From Adiantum capillus-veneris (Eukaryota > Streptophyta > Polypodiopsida > Polypodiales > Pteridaceae), in contig CM043952.1 of NCBI GenBank assembly GCA_014529385.2, positions 149,883,057 to 149,943,056 of the forward strand: a stretch of DNA of 60,000 nt, in the 5' to 3' direction. Numbering within the stretch: the first letter of the stretch is position 1; each line of letters opens with the position of its first letter. This document shows positions 12,809 through 24,439 of the stretch, piece by piece. The notes beneath the pieces were generated by a model. It was not told the DNA's origin and ran no database searches. It saw nothing but the letters and a program-made list of their open reading frames with translations. The position numbers were made by a program, and so were the translations under genes.

Positions 12809-12820
12809 TTCCCCTCTTCC
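12809..12820 (-). other. Element 2 polypurine tract
   Basis: On the - strand this reads GGAAGAGGGGAA directly before the LTR start TGTTAAC. This is the expected site for plus-strand DNA priming. Upstream, GCCCGAGGACAGGC can form a small hairpin, as does the matching position in element 1. Confidence 0.85.
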
Positions 12821-13014
12821 TATTTTAGTGCCTGTCCTCGGGCATTGTTGAAAAATTGTCCGTGGAGGCAAGGGAAGGTTTTGATTGGTTGTTGATGGGC
12901 TGATTGTCTTCATTTGTCATTGAATTTGTTGATGAGGTCAATTTTTTGCAGCATTTTCATTGGTCCGAATATGTATGATGTGAGAGATGATGTTGCATTT
13001 GTCCGTGGTAATAG

Positions 13015-13865
13015 CATAATGAGGAGGCTTCTATTTATTTATGAAAATTATATACAAGGGAAGTAGAATCATGAGGTTCTAGATTAGGGTCTAATACTTG
13101 GATGACCAAAGGGAAAAAACCCAATGGGAAAAAAGTACCTTTGGGATACACGCATTATTGGAGTACTTATTAGCATGGGAAATATTAATAAAGTACTCAA
13201 GGGATTATTTGCTAATAGATATGGAATTAAAAAGACAACAAATATGAGAGGGTAGCATGATGGAACATTGGTTTTCCTATTGTAGTCCACTCAAGGTGCA
13301 TAGGTGGAAGCAAAAAAGAGTGTGCAATGCACATGTCCGATTATGGGACATCCTATTTATGCATACACAGAAATGCATGGAAAAAATATGCTGTGCAAGA
13401 AAGATTTTGAGGGGTTATTCAAAAAGACGGTGTAGCTATAAAAGCATTTGACATGGCTTTGCAAGCTGGAACCCCTTTAAGAATGGTTTTTGTTGACGAG
13501 GATATGTGCTCTCATCTCACTGTGCTCTGTGCGTGAGTGTTGGACTCTACTACACTCCACCAATTGTAAGTTAATAGACTTCGAAGCTTATGCTCATCTC
13601 ATCCAGCATGAGTGGCATACTTAGATATGCTCAACTCTTCCAGCTTGAGCGTAAGCCTAATAACTACGACTCTTAGCACATAGTTTAATATGACTTGAAG
13701 CTTTGGGTCTAATGCTTTGCTCATTTTATGGCTCAGTAGCCCGGCCGACTCTGACTATGCCAAAGAGTGTTTTTTGCACCCTGGAGACTTGACTTATACA
13801 TTCTTGTGCTTACTACAAACATTTCTTCAGGTAAAAGTAAGCTTGAATCCTCAAAAAGAGGATTA
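13015..13865 (-). repeat. Shared 3' module, copy 2, with stem-loops
   Basis: Collinear with 7134-7930 and 37005-37640. It lies between the coding block and the polypurine tract, so it is mostly 3' untranslated RNA in this element, although a broken C-terminal frame reaches into its end. The stem-loop GCTCAA...TTGAGC is at 13629-13650, with the related GCTCAT...ATGAGT just before it. Confidence 0.75.
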
Positions 13866-14991
13866 CTGAAGGACCGAGCTGGCATTGAAGTTTTCTTTTG
13901 CCATACCTGTTTGATCTTTTTCGAATCTGCAATCGCGTTGGTTGGGTTGTCCTTCTTTGACTCTGAAGACTCCATTATTTGTTTGATTCTCCAATTAGGC
14001 CTGTGGATAGGAGTCTTTGATGTTGTTGTAGGCCTCTGTTGATCGTTGACTAGGAGCATTGAAAGACTTAGGAATCCAAATCTCTTGATGACCTTTCTAT
14101 CTCCATTGTTGACTTTGCTTTGCTCTAGGTCTTGTTGGTTTCTTGTGATCTTCATGCAGATTTGGTGTAGTTGCAGTTGGCTTATGGTTGATTGGTAGCC
14201 AAATCTTTGTATAGCCTGTGTAGAATCATTGTCTAAGAGGAAGATTCTTTGAGATTCATCTTTTTTTTTGTATCCTCTTGAAAGTTGTGGTAGTCTTCAA
14301 CATCTTTCGATGTTATCTATTGTATACCTGCTTCTTAGGTACCTTAGAATATTGTTGAGGTTGATACCTAGTGGGCCTTCTTTCTTGGGAGGGACTTGAG
14401 TTCACTTCATATGATCTAACTTGTGGTTTTGGAGCCCATATCTGTCTGTTACCTCCATAGTACTCTTGTTCCTTTAAGCTCCATTGTGATGCTATCCATC
14501 CCATGTGTTTGTCTTTCTGTGTTGATTTCCCGTCTTTAATCCAAACCAGATCATTGACTTTGACTAAACTTCTCGGAACAAACACTTGCTTGACTTTCCT
14601 TTGCTTTCTTGAGTATTTTAGCTGAAATATCTTTGCTTTTCTGGGTGTCTCCTTAGATGGTTTAGTTGGGTCAGCAATTGACTTGAAGTTTTGAAAGATT
14701 GTCTTGCCATGAAGAAGCTGATAGATGAGGGTTCTTTGATGTAGAGGCATATTTTGTCATGTTTTCTTTGCTAATCGGTGGAAGTTCCACTTTAGCCTTA
14801 CCTTTGTCTGCAAGATTTGTCTTCTTTACCTCTGGTCTCGGTGGCATTCTTTGCTCAATATCTTTCGTGGTTGCTCTTTGCTCTATTTGATTTGAACTTG
14901 CTATTGCCTGATTTGCTTCAAGCTCTTTTGAATTTTTGTTCAATGGAGATGAATCATCTTCAATAAGATCTACTTTGATATTAGTCTCCAT
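13733..14991 (-). pseudogene. Element 2 C-terminal basic region with Trp motifs
   Basis: Several frames (14671-14991, 14313-14750, 13733-14155) together give a Lys/Gln/Ser-rich low-complexity tail. Short aromatic motifs such as QVFVPR, LVWIKD, MGWIAS, QIWAPKP, QRIWLPI and QVWQKKT recur. They resemble the eight W-[IVF]-x-K repeats in element 1. The region is interrupted by stops and frame changes. Its role is unknown; binding of nucleic acid is a guess from the charge. Confidence 0.5.
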
Positions 14992-15059
14992 TTTAACTGT
15001 GCTTGAGCACTTTGTGCTGTCGTCTGCGGGTGACCATTGTTAGTCTCCATTCCTTGTTG

Positions 15060-15510
15060 TCTATGATGACTCTGTCATGTTTACATTCTGTATCTCTGAC
15101 ATCTTCTGAGCCATTGGCATTCCCATTATGATCTCTTCGGGCATATCTTTTTCTATGATCACATAGAATTGAGCTATGATGATCTATGAACTTACTTCAA
15201 TGGTGGTGGAGATGATTCCCCAGCATTCTGATCGTTTGTCTCCAGATATGCTCACAAAGTCAGGAGCATCTTCCAGCTGTGGTTGGCCACATCTTTTCCA
15301 AGTGCGAAAGGACATGAGGTTCTTGTCTAACTGAAAATCTAGCTTTACTTCACTTGACAGCTTTTCTTTATTTTCACCTACTATGTTGCACTTGATCTTC
15401 TCGAGGTTTGTGTCTGGATTGACTGCTTTTGCTATGGTAGCGTCCTTGAATTGAACTTTTTCTTCAACTTCTTTGCTTTGATCACCTGCTTCAATCAGTG
15501 TTGGCTCCAT
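15060..15510 (-). pseudogene. Element 2 retropepsin-like relic
   Basis: On the - strand the peptide has a run MSFRTWKRCGQPQLED followed, after an in-frame TAG, by AQFYVIIEKDMPEEIIMGMP. These line up with VWKKWGQPAL and the second half (EIILGRPF) of the aspartic protease of element 1. The catalytic D-S/T-G triad expected before TWKRCG is not recognisable (the stretch reads LDFQLDKNL), and the frame is stopped. This is most likely a dead protease, though an unusual inactive paralogue cannot be excluded. Confidence 0.5.
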
Positions 15511-16718
15511 TAGCTATGATACTGTACCTTTTGCAACTGATGAGCATTATCTACCTGCATTTGAGTAACCCTTGATCTTAGAAGATCCATTGTACTTTTT
15601 GGCAGAATTTGTCCCTTCGGAGGAGATTTTGGTGGTGACCTTTGTGTAGCTTTTTGGACTTTAGCTTTCATTGATTCTGAAATTTTTATCACTTGTTCTG
15701 GCAGCTTGAGGCTTTGCATCATCTTCAGATAGTCTTTGACTTCTGTCGTACCATCCATAGGGGTTTGTACAAGGTTTTGATCTTGCTGATATTCATTACC
15801 CTGTGCATCTTGATATGTATATGTGAGATTGGTCACATGTAACTGTTTGAACACTATGGGCTTTGTCGGCTTTTGACTCTGATTTGTGGAGATCAGCTGA
15901 AACTTTTATCCTTGATAATCTTCATATAAGCATTTGTCTGCAGATTCTGATGGAACCTGGGTCAATTGGAAACTTCCAAGAATCATATGATCTTTCAATG
16001 GTTTTTGCCTTGAAGGGGTCTATTGGCTAGAAGCTCTAGGGCTTCTAACTGCTATAGCATTTCTTGGTATTAGAGCTGATCTTGATGGATTTACAGCTCC
16101 CCCCTTTTTAGGGTGATCACTATAGCCTGCTTCATTGTAAGAGTTCAAAATTGTTTGGCTCTAATTTAGTCTCACCTTCTGGGACTATGAAGGTACACTC
16201 TGGGTAGCATTGGTGATGTTTGGCATCTGTAATCCTTCTGCATAGTTTCCTATGTATCTCCTTGAAACATGACAAATTATTCCCCAAGTCAAGCTGTATA
16301 TAGCATTATCTTTGCCCTGATATTGTCTATCCCATGGGTCTCCTATGATATGAGATTCTGTGGTTTTAGGACCCAAGGCATCATAGATGCTAGACTCTCA
16401 TCTATATCTACTACTGTTTTGGTCAAAGTATATGTTTGTTTGGTCACAACATCGAAGCTTGATTTCCGATGGAGGAGAATTTGGCTCTAAACAAATTTCT
16501 GGGTTCACTCGGGTAATATCCTTCAACTCTAGAGAGGATGGGTTATAATATATTCTTTCCTCTGAAATGAACCATCCTTTATGATCTATCGTTGGACGCA
16601 CTTCTATGAGTTGGTATGTGGGCCGTTCAAACACAGGTTGATCCTTTTTGTACAGTTTTCCTTTTTGGTCTACATAGTGTGCATATGAATTATGTGTAGC
16701 ATACAAAGCTAACATCAT
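15510..16718 (-). pseudogene. Element 2 gag-like region, C-terminal part
   Basis: Broken frames at 16398-16718, 16185-16376 and 15510-15854 continue the gag-like block. Each carries the short repeat Y-x-D-x-x-G-x-x-Y or a variant: YVDQKGKLY, YQGKDNAIY, YQDAQGNEY. Proline/serine-rich linkers follow (PPKSPPKGQ near 15620). No catalytic domain is visible. Frames change between segments, so it is not translatable as one protein. Confidence 0.5.
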
Positions 16719-16791
16719 TTTGTTTTATGTGTCCCTTAGACTCGTGAATGATTGCACACTTGTGTCAGTGGGTGCAAAATCATTTGCAAAT

Positions 16792-17907
16792 TTAACAGTT
16801 TGGTGATATCTCAACACCTTTACTAAATTCATGCAAGAATTTGTTGTTCAAAGAATCAATTTTAAGCTTTTCAGGTGTCTGTGCATCTTTATGTTGGTTT
16901 TGAATTTGCAATGCTTTTACTAGTGCTTCTAATGGTAATGTAGAATCATCCAATTGCATCAAAAGTGACGGGTTAGATGCACTTACATCGAGATTCACAT
17001 TTCCAATTTGCTTTGTACCTTTCTTGACAGTTGATGTATCTCGGTTGTCAGGATTTCTTGGACAATCTTTAGAAAACTGTCCACCTTTTCGTCCACAATC
17101 TAAACAATACGCCATGACTGGTGGTATTTCAATTGGTTCTATCATGTCAAGCTCTATCTGAGAAGTTTCTGCTTCTATGCTTGCCAAGTTGTCGGTATCT
17201 TCTTTCAAAACATTGAGCATCACGCTGTAGACTGCTCCATCTTGACCTTTGTACCGTCTTTGGCTTGGTTCTCCAATTAGATTTGCTTCTATTGGCTGAT
17301 CTGTTGGATATTGCAATTCTGGTTCTCGATTATAGATCTGACCACTATAATCCATGTACAATGACCCTGATTGCATATGCACCAACTGTATGTTTTGCTG
17401 GCTTGTGCAGATTTTTGGATGACCACTTGGGTTGATCTTTTGCACTTCTATTTGCACTTCACCTTTGAGCTTGCAATACCTGGCTCCACTGAAGTCAGTG
17501 AACATCTGAGAGTTCTTTGAATCTGGCTTTACTCTGATCAATAGGATCTTGGCTCCTGTGCTGCTTTTACTGCTCATAAGATACCTATGACCTTCTTTAT
17601 CTCTGTACAAAAATTTATCCCCATTGTAGCCATATAGCTACAAAATTTTCTCTTTTGTACTTGTGCAGATGTTGCCACTGCTATTGGCTTGTCCTGATGT
17701 ACTTGAACTTTCGGCTCGATTTGAGTCCATGTTGGCTGAATCTACAAAAACTGTCTCTTGGCAAATTTTGAGGTTGCTTAGCGGAATTTCTGTTGCTCGA
17801 TTTTGATTAAACTGCTTTAGCCAAAGCGCTTTTGCAGTTGGCTTCTCTTCAGACTCGCAAGAGTTGATTAACTCCGCGATTGGTCGATTTTTGGCTTGAT
17901 TGCTCAC
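16792..17907 (-). pseudogene. Element 2 gag-like protein with tyrosine repeats and zinc knuckle
   Basis: The longest frame of the element (16792-17610, 272 residues) has four copies of an aromatic repeat: YRDKEGHRY (residues 2-10), FTDFSGARY (37-45), YMDYSGQIY (85-93) and YKGQDGAVY (120-128). A zinc-knuckle-like motif CLDCGRKGGQFSKDC follows at 169-183, where the usual His is Gln. The frame 17638-17907 lies just upstream, separated by a stop. The layout (structural part, then knuckle, then protease) is that of a retrotransposon gag. The standard gag fold is not recognisable, so the assignment rests on order and the knuckle. Confidence 0.55.
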
Positions 17908-17941
17908 GATTTCGAGTTGACTGTTTTCTCACCGACTGATC

Positions 17942-20823
17942 TCATTTGCTTGTGCACGGTTTGCTTGGTGTGACTCTCCGATGCTGCTTTTTTGCTAATT
18001 TTATCCCCTTTTTTTGGACTGTTGCTGGCTTTTCTGGCTTTTGATTTGTTCGTTGTGCTGTTTGCTTGGCGTGTGATTTTTTTTTGCTTTTCTGGGGTTT
18101 TTTTGGATTTTCTGGTACTTCCAACGACTTTCTTTTTATTTTTTCTATTTATTTGTGAAATTTTGAATTTTCTATTTTTTTAGCCTTTTTATGATCTTTT
18201 TGGAAAAGTTTTGATTTTTTACAATTTTTCTATGAATCTGTGAATTTTTCTAATTTTTAATGATTTTTTAAAGAAGTTTTTAGTTTCTATGAGGGTTTTT
18301 TATTTTATTTTTAATTTTTATGATTTTTTAACCTCTTTATTTAAATTTTTTTGTGAGTTTTTTTTGAATTTTCTATTTTTTGTGAAATTTTTTATCCCTT
18401 TTATTTTAATTTTTTGTGGTTTCTTTCTTTTTTGAAGTCTTTTTTGATTTTCTAATTGGATTTCTTAAATTTTTTGTTTGTTTTGTTTTTTTTGTAATTT
18501 GATTTGAATAAATTAAATAAATTTAAATAAACTAAGTTTAACTAACCTAACTAAACTAAAACTAACCTTACCTGACCTACTTGGTAGCACGAGGGCGAGG
18601 GCAACCTGGCGAGGGTGACTTGGCAGTTGACTGTGCAGCGCGCCTAGCGTGGAAGGAGAAAGTGAGAGGGCGGATGGCGTGGCAGAGTGTGCGTGCACGC
18701 GTGCAAGAGATGTGAATAAGACAAGCGGCGCGTGCTGGCCTGACAACGGAACAGAAGGAGAGCGAGAGAGACGGCGCGACAACTGCGAGTGTGTGTGTAT
18801 GTGTGTGGGGATGCGACAAACGAAGAGAGAGAGAGAGAGAGAGTTAGAGAGAGATGGGAGTTAAGAGAGAGAGAATAGGATGGGGTTCACGTAGGGGAAA
18901 GAGAGAGTAGAGAGAGATGGGGAGAAAGAGATGAAGGGAGAGGTGCCGGGCTAGAAAAATACATTTTTCTAACCGAAGAAAATAAGGGCAATTTGAAATT
19001 CTACCGGTTTTTTAAGGTCAATGTTTGAAGCTTTTGCCAATATTTACACGTAAATTTGCCCGGTTTTCTTCAAGGCAAGCTCAAAATCTAATCGGGATTT
19101 TAAGATTTCGGCTATTAAAATACATTGGACCCCGGTTTTTTTTCTAACACTCCGCGCTGGCAAAGGCAGAGAGGGAATGAGGGAGTGTGAGGGGGAGGTG
19201 AGAGAGTTTAAGTTAGAGGGAGAGTGGATGAGTTAGTTAGAGGGAGGGTGAGCTCATGGGGTGGGTTCATCCGGAGCGAAAGAAGAAAATTTAGATTTTT
19301 ATTTTTTATTTTTTCTCATGGCGACAGAAACTATCCCAAGAGACCGTAAAGATCTACGCCACAGAGAACTTTATGCACCGCAGGGCACGGTACCGAAGTG
19401 CAAAACCCGTTCATTTTATTAAATTTTTATTTCCAAAAGTGCCAAAAATGCCCGAAAATTAGCTGAAACTCCAGAAAATCACCAGAAAATCCCAAAATTT
19501 GCCAAAAAATCCAAATTTTTTTTGGAAAATTATAGGAATCTTAAAAAATCATAGTAATTAATCGAACATTTTTGATGCGGTAAAATGCTCAAAACTCGAC
19601 CACGAAGGATACGAATACGAACAAAATGATGCCATAAATACGTACACACAAAATAGCTCATGAAGATCGCAAAATATCAAATTTTATGAATTATCCGAAA
19701 ATTAATGCAAAAATTATCAAAAAAATACCCAAAAATTTCTACCAATTCTCCACACATTGAGAAATAGTCCAGCCAACTATAATTGCACAAATCACATCAA
19801 TTCAATTGCCAACAATTGTATCAATAAAATCAAGACTAGGAAATTAAACTGGCAAAATTACCAACAAAATTAGGTAAAAAATTGATGCAAGTAAAGTGTG
19901 TAAATCTCTGTTTTGAGCACAAAAACGAAGCATTTCATCATTACGCACATCATTTATGCAATCAAAACATTGAATTAACCATGTAAATTAGACACTTTTT
20001 AGGCACACACACACACTAAAAAATTGGCAGTCTTTACCAATCTTTAGGTGCGCACACAAAAGGGTTAAACTTGTCGGATTTGCAATGTGACTTCAGAAAT
20101 CATTAGTTGGGCATGAGCACAACACACATCAATCATCACAATTGAAAAATCATAACGCACACATTGATTTCTAGGTGCTTAAACATAGGCAAAATAGTGC
20201 ACACACACCTAAAATTAGCATACACACACTCAATAAGAATGCACACACACTTGATTTTAGTGCACACACACTTGAAATTGACCATCCACGCATGCAATTA
20301 ACTCAATTAGGAACCTAATTAGCAACACATATTCATCAATTAGCAATTGAAACTTATCAAATTCATGCGCCACTAATTCTTAAAAATTTCGGCATTACGA
20401 CAGTGTGAAAATGAATAATCGTAAAATTTTCGATCCATAACATCAACATTGCATTGCATCAACATAGCATAGCATTACATTGCATCATGGTGGGAATTCT
20501 ACACAATTCTACACATCTCTAGTTTCAAGGGAGGTTGAGAATACCACCTTAATTACCTTTCATGAAGATCAATTGAATGGTCGAATACTCCAATTTTCCA
20601 TAGCACATTAGTAAGTTAGCAAAAATTAGTCAAATTAGCAAGGGATTAGTGAGAAATTAGAGTGTGTAAACACACAATTGGCAAGATATGGTCACACATT
20701 AGGGAATTATGAACACGATGCTTCATGCACACACATTCAAAATCCACAAAAACATAAACACACAAGTAAAATTAGTGAGGGAACGCATTCGTTTATGCCA
20801 CAAATAAACTAGCGTAGGCCAAA
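17942..20823 (-). other. Element 2 long leader (no gene seen)
   Basis: About 2.8 kb between the 5' LTR and the gag-like frames. About 18140-18530 is T-rich on the + strand and A-rich in the element RNA. About 18575-18810 is a GC-richer island with GCGCGC-type words. About 19870-20280 has short 'gcacacacactt' tokens. A Lys-rich frame at 17942-18124 may be the start of the protein or only a translation of A-rich DNA. I see no clear tRNA primer site: the bases next to the LTR read TTTGGCCTACGC. Confidence 0.5.
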
Positions 20824-21827
20824 TGTTGGGGATTCCATCATTGCAATATCTCCAATGACCAACAAAATTATCAATCCAGAGGGATGAGCTACCCGGCTAG
20901 GGCATGGAAACACTCACACGGTTAGTGAGCTAATCGTGGCAACACAAATGGTTAACTCTACGAGGTGAGCTTCTCGGTCTATGGAGGAGCTAAGCCGTAA
21001 TGAAGGGCAAAATATCCACTTCTCTTCACCTCTAGCTCTACGAGGTGAGATTCTTGGTCTATGGAGGAGCTAAGCCACAATGAAGAGCAATCTCCATATC
21101 CACTTCTCTTCACCTCTAACCAACCCAAGTGACACACACTATGATTGCAAGACGCACACAACACTAATCCTATCATGCAACACACTAATCGCAAGCACAC
21201 ACACATAGATGTATCGAGCACCAGACTCCAATCAAGCCTACATGCACATACAAGCAAAAGAGGGCAATCACACAAGATTAGAGAGGGATTAACCACTAAT
21301 TAGTTAAGATCTAGTTAATCTAAGCATCATAGGCAATCATAAGATGTAAGAGAGAGGCATAGTGAGAGAGAATGAATTATTGATTAGTGTTAATCAAGAC
21401 TCATGAGCAAGGAGAACCTCAAGGACTTCATAGCCACACACCTCAAGAGATCTCACCAAAGAGTGCTCTCAACAAATGACTTGAGAACCCTAATTTCTTT
21501 TACACACTGCCTTATATACCTAGGGTAAAAATATGCAATGTCCGGGCGCCCAAGACCTTTAGGACTCACCACTTACTGAATCTGCAACCTAGGCACAGTA
21601 AGTGACCTATTCTTTACAACTTGGAACTCCCATTGAGCTCGTAACACATTAACAATATTACAATGACTTGATATAAATCGGAAATTTTACAATACGTGAC
21701 AATTTTGGGAAAACATGGAAAATGTGTAACTCCAATCTTTACAGCTTCTTTGCATTCATCCTCGATGTGCATCCATACGCCTTCAGTCTTTAGTAGCTTC
21801 TGTTAACTGATATTGACTCAGTTAACA
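20824..21827 (-). repeat. Element 2 5' LTR (1004 bp) with internal ~80-bp duplication
   Basis: Same ends as the left LTR. The size difference is mainly due to a tandem duplication: 'ctctacgaggtgag' at 20956 restarts at 21036 and the copy runs to about 21119. Confidence 0.9.
21512..21519 (-). promoter_or_regulatory. Element 2 LTR TATA box
   Basis: TATATAAG on the - strand inside the 5' LTR, in the context CCTAGGTATATAAGGC. Its position in the LTR suits a U3 core promoter driving transcription toward lower coordinates. Confidence 0.5.
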
Positions 21828-22158
21828 ATGTATCTAGTTGGAATTTTTTTGCTTTTGACGTCGAGTTGGCGGTCACACGGCAGTTGATTTTGAGCAATTC
21901 ATGCCTATTGGTGGTTGTTTTGTGCAGTTTATGTGCTTACTTTTGTCCTGTCGGGTTTGAGAGTTTTCTACCCGTACAGAGGGACTTTGTCAAATTTTTC
22001 TTGTGAGTCCATTTTATGCCTTATGGGCACCTTTAGCTATTCTTAGATGGTGAATTTACTACATTTGGTTTGAGTTTTTGCTCTTGTTATAGGAGAAACT
22101 CTACCTAAATTATCCCAAGAAATTGGTCATAAAGTTTTGGCCACATTTTCTTGAGTCA

Positions 22159-22990
22159 TGGCTGCGAGTAGTGCTTCCGGAAGAGAAGAGTACTACATCA
22201 AAAAATTTGATAGCACAAACTTTGCTATTTGGCGGCATCGTATGCAAGATGTTTGATCAAAAAAGGCTTGATAGAACCCTTGTGTGAAAAAAGAGAAAAT
22301 GCATACACTGAGGATCAATGGGAAGACTTGAATGAACATGCTATGGCAACCATTTGCCTGCACCTTGTTGAATCCGTTTACTTCACCACAATGGATAAGA
22401 CCAATGCCAAAGATTTATGGGATGCTCTATGTGGAGCATGGGAGGCAACAATGCCTCAAACAAGATTTTCTTGATGAAGAAGCTAATGCGCATGAACATG
22501 AAAGAGGGCACTAATGTTAGTTCTCACTTGAATGAGTTCAACAATGTATTTTCACAGCTTACTTCAAAAGGTCTCAATTTTGATGATAAAATGAAGACCA
22601 TTTTCTTGCTATGTTCACTACCATTTTCTTGCTATGTTCACTACCATTGTCATAGGATACCTTCAACACAGCCATAAGCAATTCTGCACCTATTGGCAAG
22701 CTAGTTTTCAGTAATGTTGCTAGTGTGTTGCTCACTAAGTAAATTTGACATCAATCTCTTGATGCAACTGGGCATGGTGATGGGTATGTGGCTAGTGGCA
22801 ATTGTTACAAGAAAAGATAGTGTGGTTGTAGCCGCGGTCATTCTCAAGATCACAGGCAAGGTCATAGCAAGAGTTTCAGCAAAGACATGAGAAATTTTGA
22901 GTGTTATTACTACCATAAAAAGGGACACTTGAAGAAATATTCCCCCACATTGCAATGTGACAAAGGCAAGGAGAAAGCAAAGTCTGACAA
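22159..22990 (+). pseudogene. Copia gag relic
   Basis: The ATG at 22159 opens a peptide with YYIKKFDSTNFAIWRHRMQ, typical of the N-terminus of copia gag. A one-base shift near 22250 leads into LIKKGLIEPLCEK and then ATICLHLVESVYF and AKDLWDALCG, the usual gag core. A further shift is needed near 22450. The zinc knuckle near 22900 reads CYYYHKKGHLKKYS, so Cys-2 and Cys-3 are lost. It follows the leader that was split by element 2. Confidence 0.85.
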
Positions 22991-23119
22991 ATCTTAAAGC
23001 AGTGTGAAAATTGAAGAGCTAATGTGGTTAAGTTTCTAGCCATTGAGACAATTTTTGGTGTGCAAAATGATGTGTTGATTTTCACATCAGATTTGAGTCC
23101 TAATGCATTATTAGCTCTT

Positions 23120-23210
23120 GACGAGTGTTATGCACAAAATTGAATTGTGGACTCATGTGCTAGCTTTCACGTGACTCCTCACAAGGAGTGGTTTTCTATG
23201 TAGTCTGGTC
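23120..23210 (+). pseudogene. Copia protease relic
   Basis: The peptide IVDSCASFHVTPHKEWF corresponds to the copia aspartic protease start (consensus VDSGASxHxT). The catalytic DSG is changed to DSC, so it would be inactive. It lies between gag and integrase as expected. Confidence 0.75.
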
Positions 23211-23289
23211 ATGCTTAAAGGCCATATGTCTGGCTCATTGTACTCACTTTATATTTCTTTCATGAAAGAGAATTCTATTTGTGTAGTCG

Positions 23290-24170
23290 AGCTATTGTCT
23301 ACAGAACTGTGGCATAGTTGGCTCGATCATATGAGTCAGAAGGGAATGAAAGTCTTATAGAATTCTGGTTATCCATATGTTAGATTACTCTAACTTCTCT
23401 TTATGTGAGCATTTCATCTATGGAAAACAAACTAGGTTGACATCAGTGTCTTTAGACAAGGAGTTAGGAAGTCCTCTAGATCTCATTCATAGCGACTTGA
23501 GTAGACCTATGCCACTCAAGTCCCTAGGGTGAGCATTATACTTTGTGACATTCATAGATGACTCTACTAGAAAGGTGTGGGCTTATCTCTTGAAACAAAA
23601 GAGCGACATCTTTAGTGTCTTTTAGGAGTTGTTAGCTTGGTAGAGAACCAATTGGGTAGAAAGCTTAAAGCTTTGTGAACTGACAACGGAGGCGAGTACA
23701 TCTCCTTCGAGTTCAAGGACTTTTTCATTAAACGAGGCATTAGAGGATAGTTTACCATGCCTTACACAACCACCCAAACAGGTGTGACTGAGAGGATGAA
23801 TAGAACCATTCAAGAATGGTTCACTTCTATGTTGTCTATAGCCAACTTACCTCAAGAATCTTGGGGAGAAGTTGTTATGATGACGGCTTCTTATTTGATC
23901 AATCGGTCACCTAGTACACCACTAAAGTACAAGGTTTTGTAGGAGACGTAAATGGAAAAGCAACCCAATTATGACAAATTATGTGTGTTTGGTCATGAGG
24001 CATTCTCACATGTGCCAAAAGTGCCTAGACAAAAGATGGAGCCCAAATCACACAAGTGCATCTTCATTGGATATGGTGTGGATGGAGAGATAGGATATCG
24101 TCTCTGGAACCCAAAATTTAAGAAGGTTATATGAAGCTCACAGGTGATATTCAATGAGTCTAAGATGCAT
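23290..24170 (+). pseudogene. Copia integrase relic
   Basis: In order: a pre-integrase peptide ELWHSWLDHMSQKGM, an integrase core with SDLSRPMPLKSLG and YFVTFIDDSTRKVWAYLLK, then GVTERMNRTIQEWF and SYLINRSPSTPL, and a C-terminal part CVFGHEAFSHVPK...KSHKCIFIGYG. Several stops and shifts break the frame. This gene placed before RT defines the element as copia. Confidence 0.85.
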
Positions 24171-24439
24171 AGATAGCTAGTGAGAGACATTGAGTATCAT
24201 AGAGTATGGTTTGAGGATGTTGCCTCACCACCAATTACACAGAATGTTGGACGTGCTAGTGATGCACCTTCCACTAGTATACACACACACACACACATAC
24301 ACACACATGTTGCTCCAGAGAGAGAAAAATCCAGCAGTCAGGCACTTTGGAGATCTACTCGTACATCTCGTGCACCTGAGTGTTTTAAACCATGATTGGA
24401 CTATTTGCTAGTCTCACTGACTGCGATGAGCCCACTTTC

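Larger units (their letters stand above)
11887..21827 (-). mobile_element. Element 2: complete non-autonomous gag-pro LTR retrotransposon
   Basis: Both ends are LTRs starting TGTTGGGG and ending GTTAACA. The element is flanked by a perfect 5-bp duplication ATGTA (11882-11886 and 21828-21832). It reads on the - strand, with the polypurine tract at 12809-12820 next to the left LTR. The coding block (about 18124 down to 13733) holds a gag-like region with a zinc knuckle, a retropepsin-like relic and a basic tail. No RT, RNase H or integrase is recognisable. The coding block is broken by stops and frameshifts. It is related to element 1 (35267-46422) in layout and 3' module. Confidence 0.85.

Noticed and set aside
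20800-20823. Primer binding site of element 2 (TTTGGCCTACGC on the - strand)
   Set aside because: It does not match the TGGTATCAGAGC or TGGCGCCG forms seen elsewhere in this window and I cannot name a tRNA for it; left unassigned.
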